Positions 11,601-24,500 of a stretch of DNA of 64,000 nt are shown here, in pieces. The notes beneath the pieces are model-generated. The model was given only the letters and a program-made list of their open reading frames with translations. It did no database searches and was not told the DNA's origin. Every line of letters starts with the position of its first letter. Position 1 is the stretch's first letter. The stretch covers positions 2,481,386 to 2,545,385 of the forward strand of contig NW_006921533.1 of the NCBI RefSeq assembly GCF_000340215.1, given 5' to 3'. A program made the translations under genes and the position numbers. Source of the stretch: Pseudocercospora fijiensis CIRAD86 (Eukaryota > Ascomycota > Dothideomycetes > Mycosphaerellales > Mycosphaerellaceae).

Positions 11601-11990
11601 TAGGAGAATAATAGGAGAACCGACGCAGATAATTATAGCTATTTTAGTAACGCTAGAGAAGACGCCGACTACTTTACCGACTCTTACGACTCCGATCCGG
11701 GCTTAGGAGCTTACTTTATAAGCGTAGGCAATCGCTCGCTATTAGCGTTAAACTCGGTACTATAGGCTAAAGCGTCCCTACTAGCGGCGATCTAACTATT
11801 TGCCTCTACGAAGCACGCTTATAAGGTCTAGAGGCGGCGATTTAAGTTAGGTAACCTTCTATACTAGTATGTTTGTAATAAGTATATAGAGGCGACGACG
11901 CCTTCTACTATTATCGAACGCATATCGGCAAACCCGGAAGTAATTTAGTCGAAGGCGCCTCCGTTAGCTTAGTAAGGTTACGTATTCTAG
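8618..11990 (+). pseudogene. element A gag-like region, RIP-inactivated
   Basis: Follows the 5' LTR directly. Translating with TAG/TAA as Gln or Trp gives long plus-strand stretches of hydrophilic protein rich in Arg, Ser and Asp, as expected of a long gag precursor. I could not identify a clean CCHC knuckle. Frames and limits are approximate. Confidence 0.55.
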
Positions 11991-14900
11991 AATTAGCAAT
12001 ATATAACTTTCCCCCTTCGGTTATTACTATCCGGTATATCTGTCTAGGTCTGCCTAGATACTAGCTATACGCTTACTATTACGGAAAAAGACTTCGTTTT
12101 AAGCTATTGCCCGGACGTAGAGGTACGTAAGCTACGCGAACCGATCGAAATCGGCGGCATCGCCGGCGTATATCGCTCCGGGGAATACGTCGTATTAGAC
12201 ATGTTTGTCCTAGTAGCGAAGACGGACGGTGCAGTCTCCCTAGTACGAATAACTTGTAAGGTTTACCTAGTTCCTAAACTAAAGGCAAAAATCCTAGTCG
12301 ATATAGATACGATTGCTCTAGAGGGAATAAAGATCGATATTCCTATACGGACGGTTACTATAGCTAGTTAGGACAACGCCCGCTTTAAAGTAGCCGTTAA
12401 GCGTAAGAAAGGGAAGTCGGTTTAGCGCCTCGTAAGGCTAGCGAAGGACGTAACATTAGCGCCGCGTACGGTCGCCCTCGCGCTAGTTAAGTATAGCGGT
12501 AACCTCCCTAAGGGCCGGGATTTTATTCTAGACGCCGGTTTCTTAGTCTAGCTAACTAGTAATATATAGGGATTGTCGTTACAAGCTCCGCCTTTAGTAA
12601 CGGCGTATAATTAGGTCGTAGACGCTAATTTTTCTTATATATATATTCGTAACGATGCGACTACTCTAGTAACGATTCGAGCTAGATAGCTGCTCGGTTC
12701 GTTAGGTAATAGGACTATTGCTAGGGCCTACTATATCGACGTAGCCGACTATAGACTAGCAGGATTAAGTCCTAACGCTTTTACGGCTACGCGGGATATA
12801 CTAAATATATAGCGGGAATACTAGTACGCGTTAGGCGTAACGATCTACGGTAACGATAACTAAGTAGACTAAATTACTATAGCAGTCGAGCGGTACCTAG
12901 AGCTCTTTACTAATCGCTAGACAGTCGTTAATATTCCTAAGCACGATTACATACCTATCCTAACCGTACTAAATTACCTAGATCTGTTACTACCCCCTCG
13001 TATAATTAACCTAGATAAGAGGGATCGTAAAGTAGTAGACAAGATATATAACGACCTATACCGCTAGGGGAAGATGTAGTATATAACCGAGCCTACGCCC
13101 TTCGGCTTTCTAGTATTTGTCGTATAGAAGCGCGTTACTAACGGTAAAGGTAGCATAATTAATAAGCCGCGGGCGGTAGTCGATATACGCGCCTTAAATA
13201 AGGTAACGATCCCCGATAGCTATTAGATACCGCTCTAGGCGGACCTCTTTATATAGTTAGTAGAGTGCTAGTATATTAGTACTATAGACTGTCTAACCTT
13301 CTTCTACTAATAGGGCGTAAAGCCGGAGGATCGTTACAAATTAACGATTAATACTTATCGTAGCTAGGAATAGTATAAGGTCGCTATTATAGGATATTCG
13401 AATAGTATCTAATTCGTATAGCGGAAGCTAGATTAGATCCTTCGCGACTGTCGTAGCTTTGCGCGAGCTTATATCGACGATATCGTAGTGTTTTCGAAGA
13501 TGTTACCTAAGCATCTCGATTATCTAGAAGCGGTCTTCTAGAGATTAGACGCCGTAAGGATTAGCATTAGTCCGAAGAAGACTTTCTTAGGCTTCCCCTC
13601 TACGACCCTTTTAGGTTAGTACGTTAGCGGCCTTAGTCTAGCTACGAGTAAAAAGAAAATCGCAGCGATTACCTTACTTTAGTTCCTAGAGAACGTATAG
13701 AAGCTAGAGCATTATCTCGGTCTAACTAATTAGTTACGGTAACACATCCTATACTACGCGCAGATAGCGGCGCCTCTATAGGCGGAAAAGACACGCTTAT
13801 TAAAAGAGGCGCTAGTTACCGGCAATAGTCGTTGCCGGTACGTCGCCGTTACGACGCTAGGTAAGAACAATTAGTACCGTAACGAGCTAGTAAAAGCGTT
13901 TCGCTTATTGTAATCGATATTCTACGAGCCCTCCTTCCTATACTATTTCGACCCTAACCGTCGCTTATACGCTAATATAGATTTCTTAAAAGAGTTTGGC
14001 TATAGCGCGGTACTCTACTATATCGATAGGGACCTAGACCCTATTCTGTCTAAGGGAAAGGCGCAGTTGTTTCCTTACTATAAGGTTTAGCCTATTTTGT
14101 TCTTAAGCCGAGGCCTAACTTAGGCAGAGATACGATATTAGCTAATAGAGCTCGAATACTCGGGAATCGTATAGATAGTAAAGAAGGTAGGCTATTTAAT
14201 ATATACTTTATCGAGGCCGACAACTATCTTTATAGACTACTATACCGTAGTCGGTCTTACTAACTCGGTATCGATAACTACGACTACCGATATAGGCAAG
14301 TAGAACCTAAAATTAGTAAGAGTATCGATGTTCCTTTCCTAATATCGAGTTAATATAGTTTACCGTCTAGGGCGGATATACCTAGTTCTAGACGCCCTTA
14401 GTCGACTTCTAGGGGATACGGAGTCGCCTAAGTTAATACCGGACGAGGAGAACTTAGATCCGCTCTCTTGCTATACCGACGTTATACCCTCTTCGGCCGA
14501 TCTAAAGGAAGTAGCCTACTTCTATACGATATTAGTAGAGCTAGATCCGGATTTTCGACGTCGGTTAAACCGAGCATACGATAACGACGAACATTAGTCT
14601 AGGGTTTTGCGACTAGTTCGATAAGCGTAGGCGCGGAATGCTTTAGAGCGTCTCTATTCGGAGGGAGCTAATATACCTTCGATAACGAAAACGCTAGTTT
14701 AGTATAAGGGTAGCAAAAATCCGGACCTATTCGTAGGTAATAAGTTTAATAGTCTACTAGGCATTCGATTCTTCGAGAGAGACGGCCTCTTATATTTCCG
14801 TAACTAATCTTTAGGGCGCGAGCGACTCTATATCCCTTAGGCCTTAATAGGCGAGATCTTCGAGTAGGCTTACGACGACCGTTACTACTAAGGCTTTTAG

Positions 14901-15873
14901 CGCGTCTTCGACCGCATTTAGGCTTCCTTCTTTATATATCGACTCGCTCGCTACCTTCGCCTTTATTTAGATTATTATTACTAGTATCTCCTTTTACGTA
15001 CCCCCTAATACGCTCCTTACGGCGAACTTTACCCGATCTAGAATACAGAGAGCCTATACTATACTATAACGATAGATCTCGTAACCGCCTTACCGGTTAC
15101 AACCGATAGTTTTAATGCACTATATACGATTACTTATAAGACGTCTAAGCGGGTAGCAGTCGTCCTAGGTAAAGAGGACTAGAAGGCCTACGACTAGGGC
15201 ATCGCTCTAATCGATAGGCTTTGCTTAATAGATATAAGTATACCGGTAGTGCTTATCGCTAATCGTAATCCTCGCTAGCTAAGCGACTTCTTTAAGGGCG
15301 TTTTCTCGCGCCTACGTACGAAGCTAGCTACGTCTACGGCCTACTACCCTTAAACCGATAGTTAATCCGAGCGGACTAACTAAACGGTCGAGACGGCAAT
15401 TCGTTACTAGTTAGCGGATTATCCTAGCGAGGATTAGACGACGTTTATTCTATAGCTATAGGCTACGCTTAATAACTCCCGCAATGCGACTACCGGTTAG
15501 TCGCCGAACGAGGTTGCTATAGGCGTAAGGACGAATCTCGACTCGCTCGATATACTATATAACTATCTATATAATAGGGCGGTAGCGCGTAGTCGTATCT
15601 AGAAGGAAGTCTAGGATGCAATTGCTTAGGCGAACGTAAAAATAAAAAAACGGTATAATAGCAAGTATAAGCCCTTGTTCCTTAAGCTAGGCGACTGTAT
15701 TATACTTCGCCTATACTATAGTTACGAAGTGCTAGGTTAGTCGTATAAGTTTAGCTACTATTTTAAAGAGCCTTTTATAGTTCTCGAGAAGGTCGGACGA
15801 CTAGCCTACTATCTCGAGTTGCCGCTATTAATGCGTATCTATCTAGTAATATCGGTTTCGCAGTTAGAAAAAG
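11991..15873 (+). pseudogene. element A pol: protease, RT, RNase H, integrase (5' part), RIP-inactivated
   Basis: In order: aspartic protease core VCLDTSYTLTI at about 12050; reverse transcriptase from about 13030 with RAVVDIRALNKVTIPDSY and the active-site YIDD at 13470-13481; RNase H ending in DALSRLLGD near 14400; integrase zinc-finger and catalytic region about 14700-15600 (TITIDLVTALP, then a YYP-TD block). The C-terminal integrase segment (FIVLEKVGRLAYYLELP) runs into the duplication AAAAG at 15869-15873, where element B is inserted. Ty3/Gypsy class is shown by the RT-RNase H-integrase order and the LSRL end. Nearly all stops are TAG or TAA. Confidence 0.88.
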
Positions 15874-16219
15874 TGTTACAGATCTAATTAGTTAGAGTCC
15901 TTATATAATCTTAGAGCGACGCTAAGACTAGTAGGCTAAGCTGTCGCTCTATCTTACTAGGAGCGATAGGAGCGGTCGAGAGCGATAGCGTCGCTTACGT
16001 CGCTTACGACTACAGACAAGATATCTCCTTTGTATTTAGGAACGCCGGAATATCCTTATAGCTCGAGGCGTTTAACTTATATTACCTACTTACTAATTAG
16101 AATTACCTTTATACTAATTATTCTATCTCTGCCTCCCGCTTGTGTTAGCCTCTCTAAAGAAGCCTCGGCTTACACGTAATAAGAAGTCACTTAACGATCT
16201 ATCGCGAGTAACTGTAACA
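15874..16219 (+). repeat. 5' LTR of element B (346 bp)
   Basis: Direct repeat of 34667-35012 with intact TGTTACAG start and CTGTAACA end. By eye about 16 differences from the 3' copy, all transitions, spread over both copies. Confidence 0.95.
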
Positions 16220-17218
16220 CTTTGAACGCCCTTAGGATAAGTGCCTTATTACAAGTCGGAAGGGGAACTCCCGCCCCTAGCGAGACAGGCAGTACTCGAC
16301 GTACTACCTCTAGTGCTAGCAATGTACTAGGAACCTATGCCGGAAACGATTCTCTTAAGATCGGAAAGCTAGACTTTTATTATAGCGACCGAGACAAGTT
16401 CGATACCTAGGTTAGCTAGATAGATATGTATTTTATGTTTAACTAGGTTTAAAATAACTTAAAGCTAGTCTTCGTAACGACGTTTATACGAGGCAGGGCT
16501 TAGCATTAGGTTAAACTATTTCTTAGGACCTATCTAGATAGTAACGGGACCGATAATTCGGATAGAATCTTCGCAAGCTACGAAAATCTTAAGCGTGCGA
16601 TAAAGAAGGTCTTTAGATCTTCTAACGAAGTTGCTACCGCAGTTAGGGTTATCTAACATTTAACTTAGAAGGGGTTATATGCCGATTACGCCGCTAAATT
16701 TTAGGAATACGCCTAACTTACGGATTAGGACGACGAAGCTCTTATAACAATGTATCGGCGAGGTCTTAAGGATAACGTTAAAGATAAGCTTATACGCGAT
16801 AGTAGAAAAATAGATAATATAGGAATATTAGTTAAGGTTACGATCGATCTCGACGATAGGCTCTACGAACGAGCTTTAGAACGACGTTACGATTCTAAGA
16901 CTTCTAGAAAAGCTAGTTATACTCCTAGATACGATAATAGACGAAACTATAGTACCTACGATAAACTAAAGGGGAACAACTACTACGGTGCGCAACTAAT
17001 AGAGCTAGACGCTACCTAGAAGGGTCGAGCAATTAAAGGAAGAAAAGGCAAGAGTTCGCCTAAGAAAGCAGAAAGATTAACTTGCTATACGTATAGTAAG
17101 GAAGGCTATATAGTACGGAACTGCTATAGTAAGAATATAGTACGACGCGAATAGTTTAATATAATATAACGAAAGGACTCGGGTAGAGAAGGCTACCGAA
17201 TAGTAGTAGAGCTATACT
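16220..17218 (+). pseudogene. element B gag (5' part) with CCHC knuckle, split by element D
   Basis: Plus-strand frame with retrotransposon gag character: a Ser/Thr-rich start, the block FYYSDRDKFDT, then YRRGLKDNVKDKLI at 16750, and a basic tail. The sequence 17083-17124 reads C-x2-Y-x4-Y-x4-C, that is a C-x2-C-x4-H-x4-C zinc knuckle in which TGT and CAC/CAT became TAT/TAC by RIP. The frame runs to the duplication CTAT at 17219-17222 and should continue at 29471. Confidence 0.75.
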
Positions 17219-17222
17219 CTAT

Positions 17223-17501
17223 TAAAGGACGGAAACTAATACTACTACTACTACTCGTAGCAATAGTATAGGCTACCGAGGGTAATATAACCTATAGCAA
17301 TATAGGCAGCTATGTTTAGCAAGATAGGATAACGAGACTGTCGCTTAGGCTAATAACTAGAGCCCTATAATATAGGCATTGTAGAAGTGTGATATAAACA
17401 ATGTGCTATACGAGGTTGATAATCTGTCTACTCTATAGAAGGAGGCCTCTTATATAGGCTTAAAACTAGCCTATAGGTATAGGGCCGGTTACTAGCTAAT
17501 A
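17223..17501 (-). repeat. 3' LTR of element D (279 bp)
   Basis: Direct copy of 29192-29470. It contains a short CTA/ACT trinucleotide run near 17240 and starts TAAAGG, ends CTAATA, consistent with RIP-altered TG...CA. Differences from the other copy are transitions. Confidence 0.93.
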
Positions 17502-17609
17502 TCCCTCCCTTTCTTCGTATCTAACTAGACACGTTTTACATTATGCGCGCTTAAAACAAACATATATGTATCCTTAGCGCTCTCAGCTAAGGCTATTCTT
17601 AGAACTCCG

Positions 17610-17634
17610 TAATAACACCCCCGGGGTAGCATTA
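17610..17634 (-). repeat. 25-nt GC-cored inverted repeat, box 1 (element D)
   Basis: Arms TAATA and ATTA around the core ACCCCCGGGGTAG. It lies about 70 bp downstream of the end of the third ORF of D and just before the 3' end of the element. One of six copies. Confidence 0.85.
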
Positions 17635-17696
17635 ACCCTAGATGCTATAATTATATAAAAACAACTTCCTAAGCAATACTATATAGACTTACTATT

Positions 17697-20415
17697 GCTT
17701 CAACGCGCCGTAATCCTTACTAGCAATAACCTTATCTGCTAGTCGGTTCTCGAAATCTCCTCCGCATGCGTTAAAGCTATTAGTACCGAAGTACTGTCCC
17801 TCGTAGAAAGCTTAATTAACGAGGAGGTTAGTAGCCTTTTCCGTCGTAGCTTTCTCCTAATCGTATAGATATTCCTTAAGTCCTTCGTTATTAAGCTAGA
17901 GGATCTGTTTAACTTCGTTCTAAACAACGTAACTTAACTAAGGAATTCTACTAACTAGAGCGTCGGAGATGTAGCCGAGGCCTTCGACTAAGATAGCTAT
18001 AGGGAAAGCGAATAGTACGAAGGAGTTAGAGGCTAGGAGGGCGGTTAGATTGCGGTGCGCTTTAGTAACCTAAGAGACTATTAAGTTCTCGTAGCCCTTA
18101 ACCTTAGTGCCGTTAATAACGCGAGAGTAGCCTAGGTTAATTAATATACGGTTGCTCTTAGTCTTTAGATTACTATATAGTAGGTATAGTATCTAAATAG
18201 AGACCTCGCACTCCTTTAGAGGGTTAAGGATCTACTCCGCTTTGCGCCCCTTACTATTAGGCTAACTATCGAACATATAGTCGAGGTCGTCGTCGGTAAG
18301 GTGCTTATTAGTAAGCTTACTAATCTTGCTTAGTAGGACTAGGCTACGAGCCTTAAGCTTCTCAACCTAGTTCGTAAAGACCTCGGGCTAATATATACCT
18401 TCGATAATAGTAGAGTAGCTAGTCTTATCCTTAGATATAAGGCAGACCTTAATACGTAGATAACTAGCACCCTCGCTAGCTACGAGCTTAACTATATCTT
18501 GTCCGAGACGAGCAGACTCCTTAGAAGGACAGTTTTCGTAAGTACTGCTAACCTTAAAGAACTTAGTAGGCTTAGGGACGGAGATAAGCTCGTATATATA
18601 ATTAGGTCGAAGGGCGATAGCTAAGAGCTATAGGGTAGGGTGCTAGCGGACGATTTAGTTGCTTATACTATAAGTTTAAAGGGCATTGCGGCCTTCCTAC
18701 TTAGACTTAGGCATCGCACGTATATACTAAAGGTATATTTCAAACTCCTCCTATATTAGGTCGATAAGGAAAGGAAGATATACTCTACGAGGCTCTTATA
18801 ACTAGCTAAAGACTTAAGGGAAGATAGCATTGCTAGTCTAGCGAAAGCGGTCGAAGGAAGTGCCTTAGCTAAGGATACCGGTAACGAACTTGCTCTAGCG
18901 ATCCGTTAGCGTAAGGGCGCGAGTAATAGTACTAGTAGGGTTAAACGCGTAGAGTCCTAGAGATGTCGGGGCGGCAATAGGGCGTCTAGGAAACTAGTTA
19001 GCATAGGCCTAATTAGCCTTAAGGGCAGCGAAGGCGTCTTAATTAGGAACCTTGCGACTAATCTTTAATAGGCGACCGACGAGGACACTTGCCTTAGCAC
19101 TAGCATAGAGACTATAGACCTTAGCGGCCTTCTTAATATAGTTAGTATATATAGAGAACGGCTCTTCTCCTAGCTTACTAAGGTCGTCGAGCTATTAATA
19201 GATAGAGAGGGCGGTAGGAGCTTTGCCTATTGCGGCTTTAGGAACTATATCGATCTTAGTAATAAGGTGCGTAATAGAGTCGCCCTTATAAGAACTATAG
19301 ATATTCTTAGTTAATAGGATCGGCGAGAGCCCTCTATCTCTACGCTCGCTAAAGGAGCCTTCGGAGGAGATATCTTCTAGTAGTATATCTAGTATATTAA
19401 TATCCGAGTTACTATAGTTAGTACTAGAAGGGGCGCTATACTTCTTAGTAGCCTTGCGGAGGGCCTAGCGAGTATACAATGCCTTCTTGCGCGCTGCTTC
19501 GGCCTTAGCGCGCTTGTCCTTAACTTTCTAAGAGACCTTACGGTTACGGGTCGAGCGACGGTCTTAAGCCTACATCTCCGCAGCGAGCGCGAGACTAGTA
19601 GCCGTATCGGCCTCTATTTCTAGGCGAAGAGCCTTACGTTTAAGGACATTATCGATAGGAGCCTCTTAATCTTTAATAATGAAACCTATACTATTAATGC
19701 AATAGCCCTTCTCTTTTAGTAGATCCTTAGTTGTCTATACGTTAAGATCGACCTAGACAATCGTATCGTAGTACTTCTTCTAGTAGGCTATCGTAAAGTC
19801 GTTAAGCGTAAAGGACAAGTTAAGTAACTACTTGCCTACCTTCTTGCTAGCGGTAGATATACGATAGATTATAGTATAGGAAAGGTACTTGGCGCCTTAA
19901 CGACGGACCTTGTACTTGTTAACGAACGAAGAGACCTGCTTAGTACGCTCTTATCTACCGTAGGCGAAGTTAATAAGGCTCTTAGGAAGACTGCTTAGTC
20001 CTCCCTAATGTTCGAAGGCCTAGTCGAGGGTCTTAAAGCGCAAACGAATCTAGGTGCCGGCAGTCTCGAGGCTATAGACGATAGGAAAGGCTTGTTTAAT
20101 ATCTATATCGTTAAGAACCTCGCGCTTGAAGATACGCTTACCGATAGACTAACGCAAGTTATTTATGCCGTATACAACTAAGATAGTAGCCTTCTTAATG
20201 TTCCTATTAATAACGCGTAGCAGGGTGCGAGCGTTCTAGATCTTCTCTTAAGGGTCTTTAAGGGCGGTAACGATCTAGAAGCAGTACTCGAGGCTAGTTG
20301 TAGTAGCTAAGGCGCTATCAAATAGGGCTTCGATCGGGACTAGTACGCCTAGGTTTAGGGCTAGTAGGTTGCTGCTACTACTAGCGCCTAGCGGATTTAG
20401 GGCACTAGAAGACAT
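17697..20415 (-). pseudogene. element D third ORF, downstream of pol, unknown function, RIP-inactivated
   Basis: Starting at ATG 20415 (MSSSALNPLGASSSS), one minus-strand frame can be read for about 900 codons with interruptions that are almost only TAG or TAA at places where Gln or Trp fits. It ends near 17697. The protein would be soluble, with an Arg/Lys/Ala-rich coiled-coil-like middle (KDKRAKAEAARKKAL) and no membrane segment, so it does not look like an envelope. It has no protease, RT or integrase motifs and I recognise no domain. It lies between boxes 1 and 2, separate from pol, which suggests an independent accessory gene (inference). Confidence 0.6.
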
Positions 20416-20839
20416 CTTAGTCGACCGGAGTAGAAAGGAGTTAGTAACGAGCTTGCAAAAACGTTCGTAGCTTGTTAATAATAATTAAAGGGTTTAGATA
20501 GAAGAGGGGGAGGGGTAGGCGGTAGTAAGTTAGTTAGTGTTCGAGTAGAAGAAAGAACTTAGAAGGCTCGCCTTAAATAGGGTACGAAGGTAGCGTAGTC
20601 CGTGTATTCCGGTAAAGCAAACGGATAACGATTATATATAGACCCTAAAAAAGTGAAGCTATATGCGAGACTCCTTTATTAGTAGGGCAGGCTAAAGTTT
20701 GACAATCGATCTAGCTAATTGCTAGTAGCGACTACGCGCCTTTATTAACCTCTAGCTTTAGTAGATTCCCGCGCACTCGAAATGTAACTAGTTAGTTCGA
20801 GTACCTAGTAGTAATCTATAGTAGTAAGGCTAGCGGGAC

Positions 20840-20864
20840 TAATAATACCCCCGGGGTAGCATTA
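20840..20864 (-). repeat. 25-nt GC-cored inverted repeat, box 2 (element D)
   Basis: Same length and core (ACCCCCGGGGTAG) as box 1, about 425 bp upstream of the start of the third ORF. With box 3 it brackets a 404-bp spacer. Confidence 0.85.
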
Positions 20865-21268
20865 GCTCTTCTTTAGAGATGCTTAGCAACTAGGAGCAAA
20901 TCGCCTAGGCCTAGCGTAGCTTATATTAGCCTATAGCACTATCGTTATAGATATAGCATCACCTTTTATAGTAGCAGGTATATAAACATAGCCCGTGCGT
21001 TCTTCTTTCTTCTAGACACTAAGCTTAGCGGCCTAAGGTCCCTATTCTTAGAGGCTATAGGCCTAGGTTGCTATATCTATCTAAGAGCTAGGAAGGGAGA
21101 GGGATCCTCCCTTTCTTAGTGTCCTACGTAGCTAGTGCTAATTAGGGTAGGAACATCCTCTAGCAGAGTATCTTATTGTCGTTGTTACTTAAGGAAGGTT
21201 GCTAGAGTCTAGGAATCTAGAGGGAAGTAGTCCTAGAAGGGTAGAGGGGTTAGGTTCGGCTATCTTCC
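20865..21268. other. 404-bp noncoding spacer between inverted boxes 2 and 3 (element D)
   Basis: No frame of note on either strand. More TG and CA survive here than in the flanking coding remnants. It contains TATATAAACA near 20971 and purine/pyrimidine runs (GGAAGGGAGAGGGATCC). It could be a promoter/leader for the third ORF or a MITE-like unit with the boxes as ends (both inference). Confidence 0.4.
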
Positions 21269-21293
21269 TAATGCTACCCCCGGGATATTATTA
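21269..21293 (+). repeat. 25-nt GC-cored inverted repeat, box 3 (inverted; element D)
   Basis: Same unit as boxes 1, 2, 4 and 5 but in opposite orientation, with core TACCCCCGGGATA. The symmetry extends outward (TTCCTAAT on the left, ATTAGGAA on the right). It is about 270 bp downstream of the end of pol. Confidence 0.85.
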
Positions 21294-21565
21294 GGAAAAC
21301 ACGCCTCGTATAGTTCTTTCTAAGGAAACAAGAGCGAAGGAATAAAGTTATAGCAATATTAATCGAAAGCAAAGGCAAAGCAAAGGACAATAATAAGATA
21401 ATCTAAAAGTAATAAACGAGAGCATAAACATTAGTAGGAACGGATAGCAGGTAAGGACTAAAGGTATAGGGCGGTACTATATTAATAGCGCGGAGAACGA
21501 TTAACAAGAGCAAGGAAGCAACGTAGTAGAGGCAGATAGAGGCAAGGAAGAGTAAGCAATTATTT

Positions 21566-24500
21566 AGTCTCGGGGTCGTCTAGCTACAATTCTAGGCGGT
21601 CTTCATCGCTAGACTAGTTAGGTTCCTCGGAGTTAGAGTTAGATAGCTAGAAGTCCAGTTTACTATTAGAATCGGAATTAATATCGGAAACGCTCTATAT
21701 ATAGTTAATCCGTATATAACCCTCCCTTTGTTCTTAAGTTATTCCTAATAGCTTACTAAGACGAATCTAGGGATAGGTATAGTTATTAGGCAGAACAGGA
21801 TCTATAATAGCGGCAGGATCCTCCTCCCGATAGGCATCTAAGGACGGTAGAGGGTCTATAGAGGCACTAACTTCCTCCTCGGTCGGCGGAGGGCGGGTAG
21901 GTTCGCGTAACTTAACGATCTTCTTTAGATTAGCCCGAGGGTAAGAGTGCTTTAAGGTAGCACTATCTAGCTCCTAAAGAAGGTATACGGAACCCGAGTA
22001 AAGGACCTCCTTTACTCTATAAGGACCCTTCTACTTAAAGGCTAGCTTATAGGAGTAACTATACTCTAGTTCGGACCGGTATAGAAGGACTATATTGCTA
22101 ACCTTTAGAGGCTCCTAATTAACAGCATTATAGTTATTAAAATACTGCTTAGCCTCTTCCCGAAGCCGACGTTGTCGAGTAAGACCCTCTTAAGAAGTCG
22201 TAGTTATATCCTTAAGAGCCTTAGCCCGTAGGGTAAGAAGGTCTGCCCTAGTACGAACAGACCCCTAATCGTAAACGCCGTACGTGCGATAGGACAACTT
22301 AATAGGAAGAACGGCGTCCCTCCTAATTATAAGCTCCGCTAGTATAAGTCTAGTCGTATCGATAATAGTAGTTCGGTCCGCCTAGAGAAGGGCTAGGACG
22401 CGGGTAGAAATAGGAACTAATCTATCGCTACTATTAGTTATCTTAGATAGGGCATTAATTAACGACCGATAGCCGCGCTTAATAATAGTATTCGACTAGG
22501 GATAGTACAGGGAGATGCGAACGTTCTTAGCCCCGTACGAAACAAGTAGCGCTTAAACCTCCTTAGCTATATTGTTCGTAGCGTTATCTAAGATAACCTC
22601 GTAAGGTGTTCCCTAGCGGCAAAACAGATCCTTAAATAGGAAGGTAGCTATATTACGGGCATTAATAGCACCGCAACCTTTGTAGAAATAATAGGCCTCC
22701 GGCTATCGAGAAAGACCCTCTCGAATAATATATAGGCTATTATTACGGCTAAGATAGACCCTATCGCTATACTACCGCTCCCTAACTAACTAGGTAGTAG
22801 GGATACGCAGCTCTCCTAGTCGTCGGTAGCTGTTCCTAAAGTTGCACTTAGGACAGCTCTTATAGTAGCGGGAGATATTAGCCTATACGCCGTCCTACTA
22901 GTAGCGACGACGAAGGATATCGAAGGTGCCCTCCGCCGCCCGGTAACCGAGCTTATCGTAAACAGAACAAAGGATTTCTTATCGGGCTACTAGATCGTTA
23001 ATAATACGCTAGAGCGGTATATTAACTATAGCCTGTCGCTAAAGAATGCGATCCTTAATAAGGAACCTCCGAGAATAGCGAATAATACGACGGTATTAAC
23101 TCTTTAATAGACCGGGAGCTCTCTTCGTATAGATAAGGAAGTAGGCGATATTATAGGAGTCGTCGGAGTAGACCCTATTAAGGATATTACCCCTACCTAG
23201 TTCGCCCGCCCTAGTATCGTCCTAGTCCTCGCCGTTAGTAGCAGGGTCTTCGTTAGGCTAGTTACTAGGTTAGTTATCGGTAGTAGACCTAGTAATTACC
23301 GGTATAGCGTTAATATAGAAGGTAGTAAAGAAGGTGCGGTTAATAACCGCGTCGATATCTTCTTCTTCTATTATCTCGGCGATGTCTTCTTCTATAGTAG
23401 GCCTTCTAGAAAGGCTATCCGGTCTAGTATACTTCTTGCTAGGAACATAGAAGACGTCGAAATCAAACAAATAGATCTAGGCAACCTACTAAGCTATCGT
23501 AGAGTTAGGCAGGTCGGAGGCTATACGGTTAAGTTAATAGACTAGCGTCTAAGCGTCGACTTCTAGGCGAAAGAATACTCTAAAGAGCTAAGGTCGGAAC
23601 TTCTTAAGAGCCTTATAGATACTAAGGCACTCTCGCTTGCTAGTATCGTATCGGGCCTCGATAGGCTTCTATAGACCGGACTCGTACCGGATAGGGTAAC
23701 GTAAGGAGGGCTCCTTACGATTACACTATATTAGTATCTCGCCGTAGCCTTCCCCGCTCGAGTCGATAGTAACAATTAGCAGACCTACGCCTTCCGAGTA
23801 GTTAATAGAGGTAAGCGTAGGCGCGCTAACAAGTGCCTTAGTAACCTTGTCCTTAGCGGCTTAGTAAACGGAGGTCTATTTAAACTCTATATCTTTCTTA
23901 AGTAAGGCGTATAGAGGCTTATATACTAACGCAAAGTTTTTGACCTAGATACGGAAGTAGGAGACTACTCTAAGCTAGATCCGGACATCTTTCTAATAGG
24001 TAGGGTCGGGCTAGGACACAATCTTTAGGACCCGTGTATTATTAGGATAGCGGCCGTTCTTATTAGTTACAAACCCGACAATGTTTATTCGTTTGTATAG
24101 GAGCTAAAGCTTCTCCCTATACACCGTTAGGTTAGCTCGCTCTAGGTCGCAGAGGACACTATCGAGGTTCTAAATGTATTCGAGAAAGAACCTACGGATG
24201 CTAGGCTCTACTTCTTTATTATCGTACCTAGTTTTAGGGCCCTTAATGCCGATATCGTTAAGGAAAGGCATCGCTATATAGGAGATATAGGCCGTAAGGA
24301 CTTAGTTTATAATGCGAACGAACTAGGCTACGGAGTTAGTTGCCCCTTATAGAAGGGTAGTTTGTCTATATAGCCTAAGAGGTGTCTCGAAACTAGTAAG
24401 GTCGCGGCTATTAGGATAGAGAGGGATCTAGTCGTAGCCCGAGAAAACATTAACTAGTAAGGCTACAACACAGTTAGCAAAAGCTTCCGAGAACCTATTA

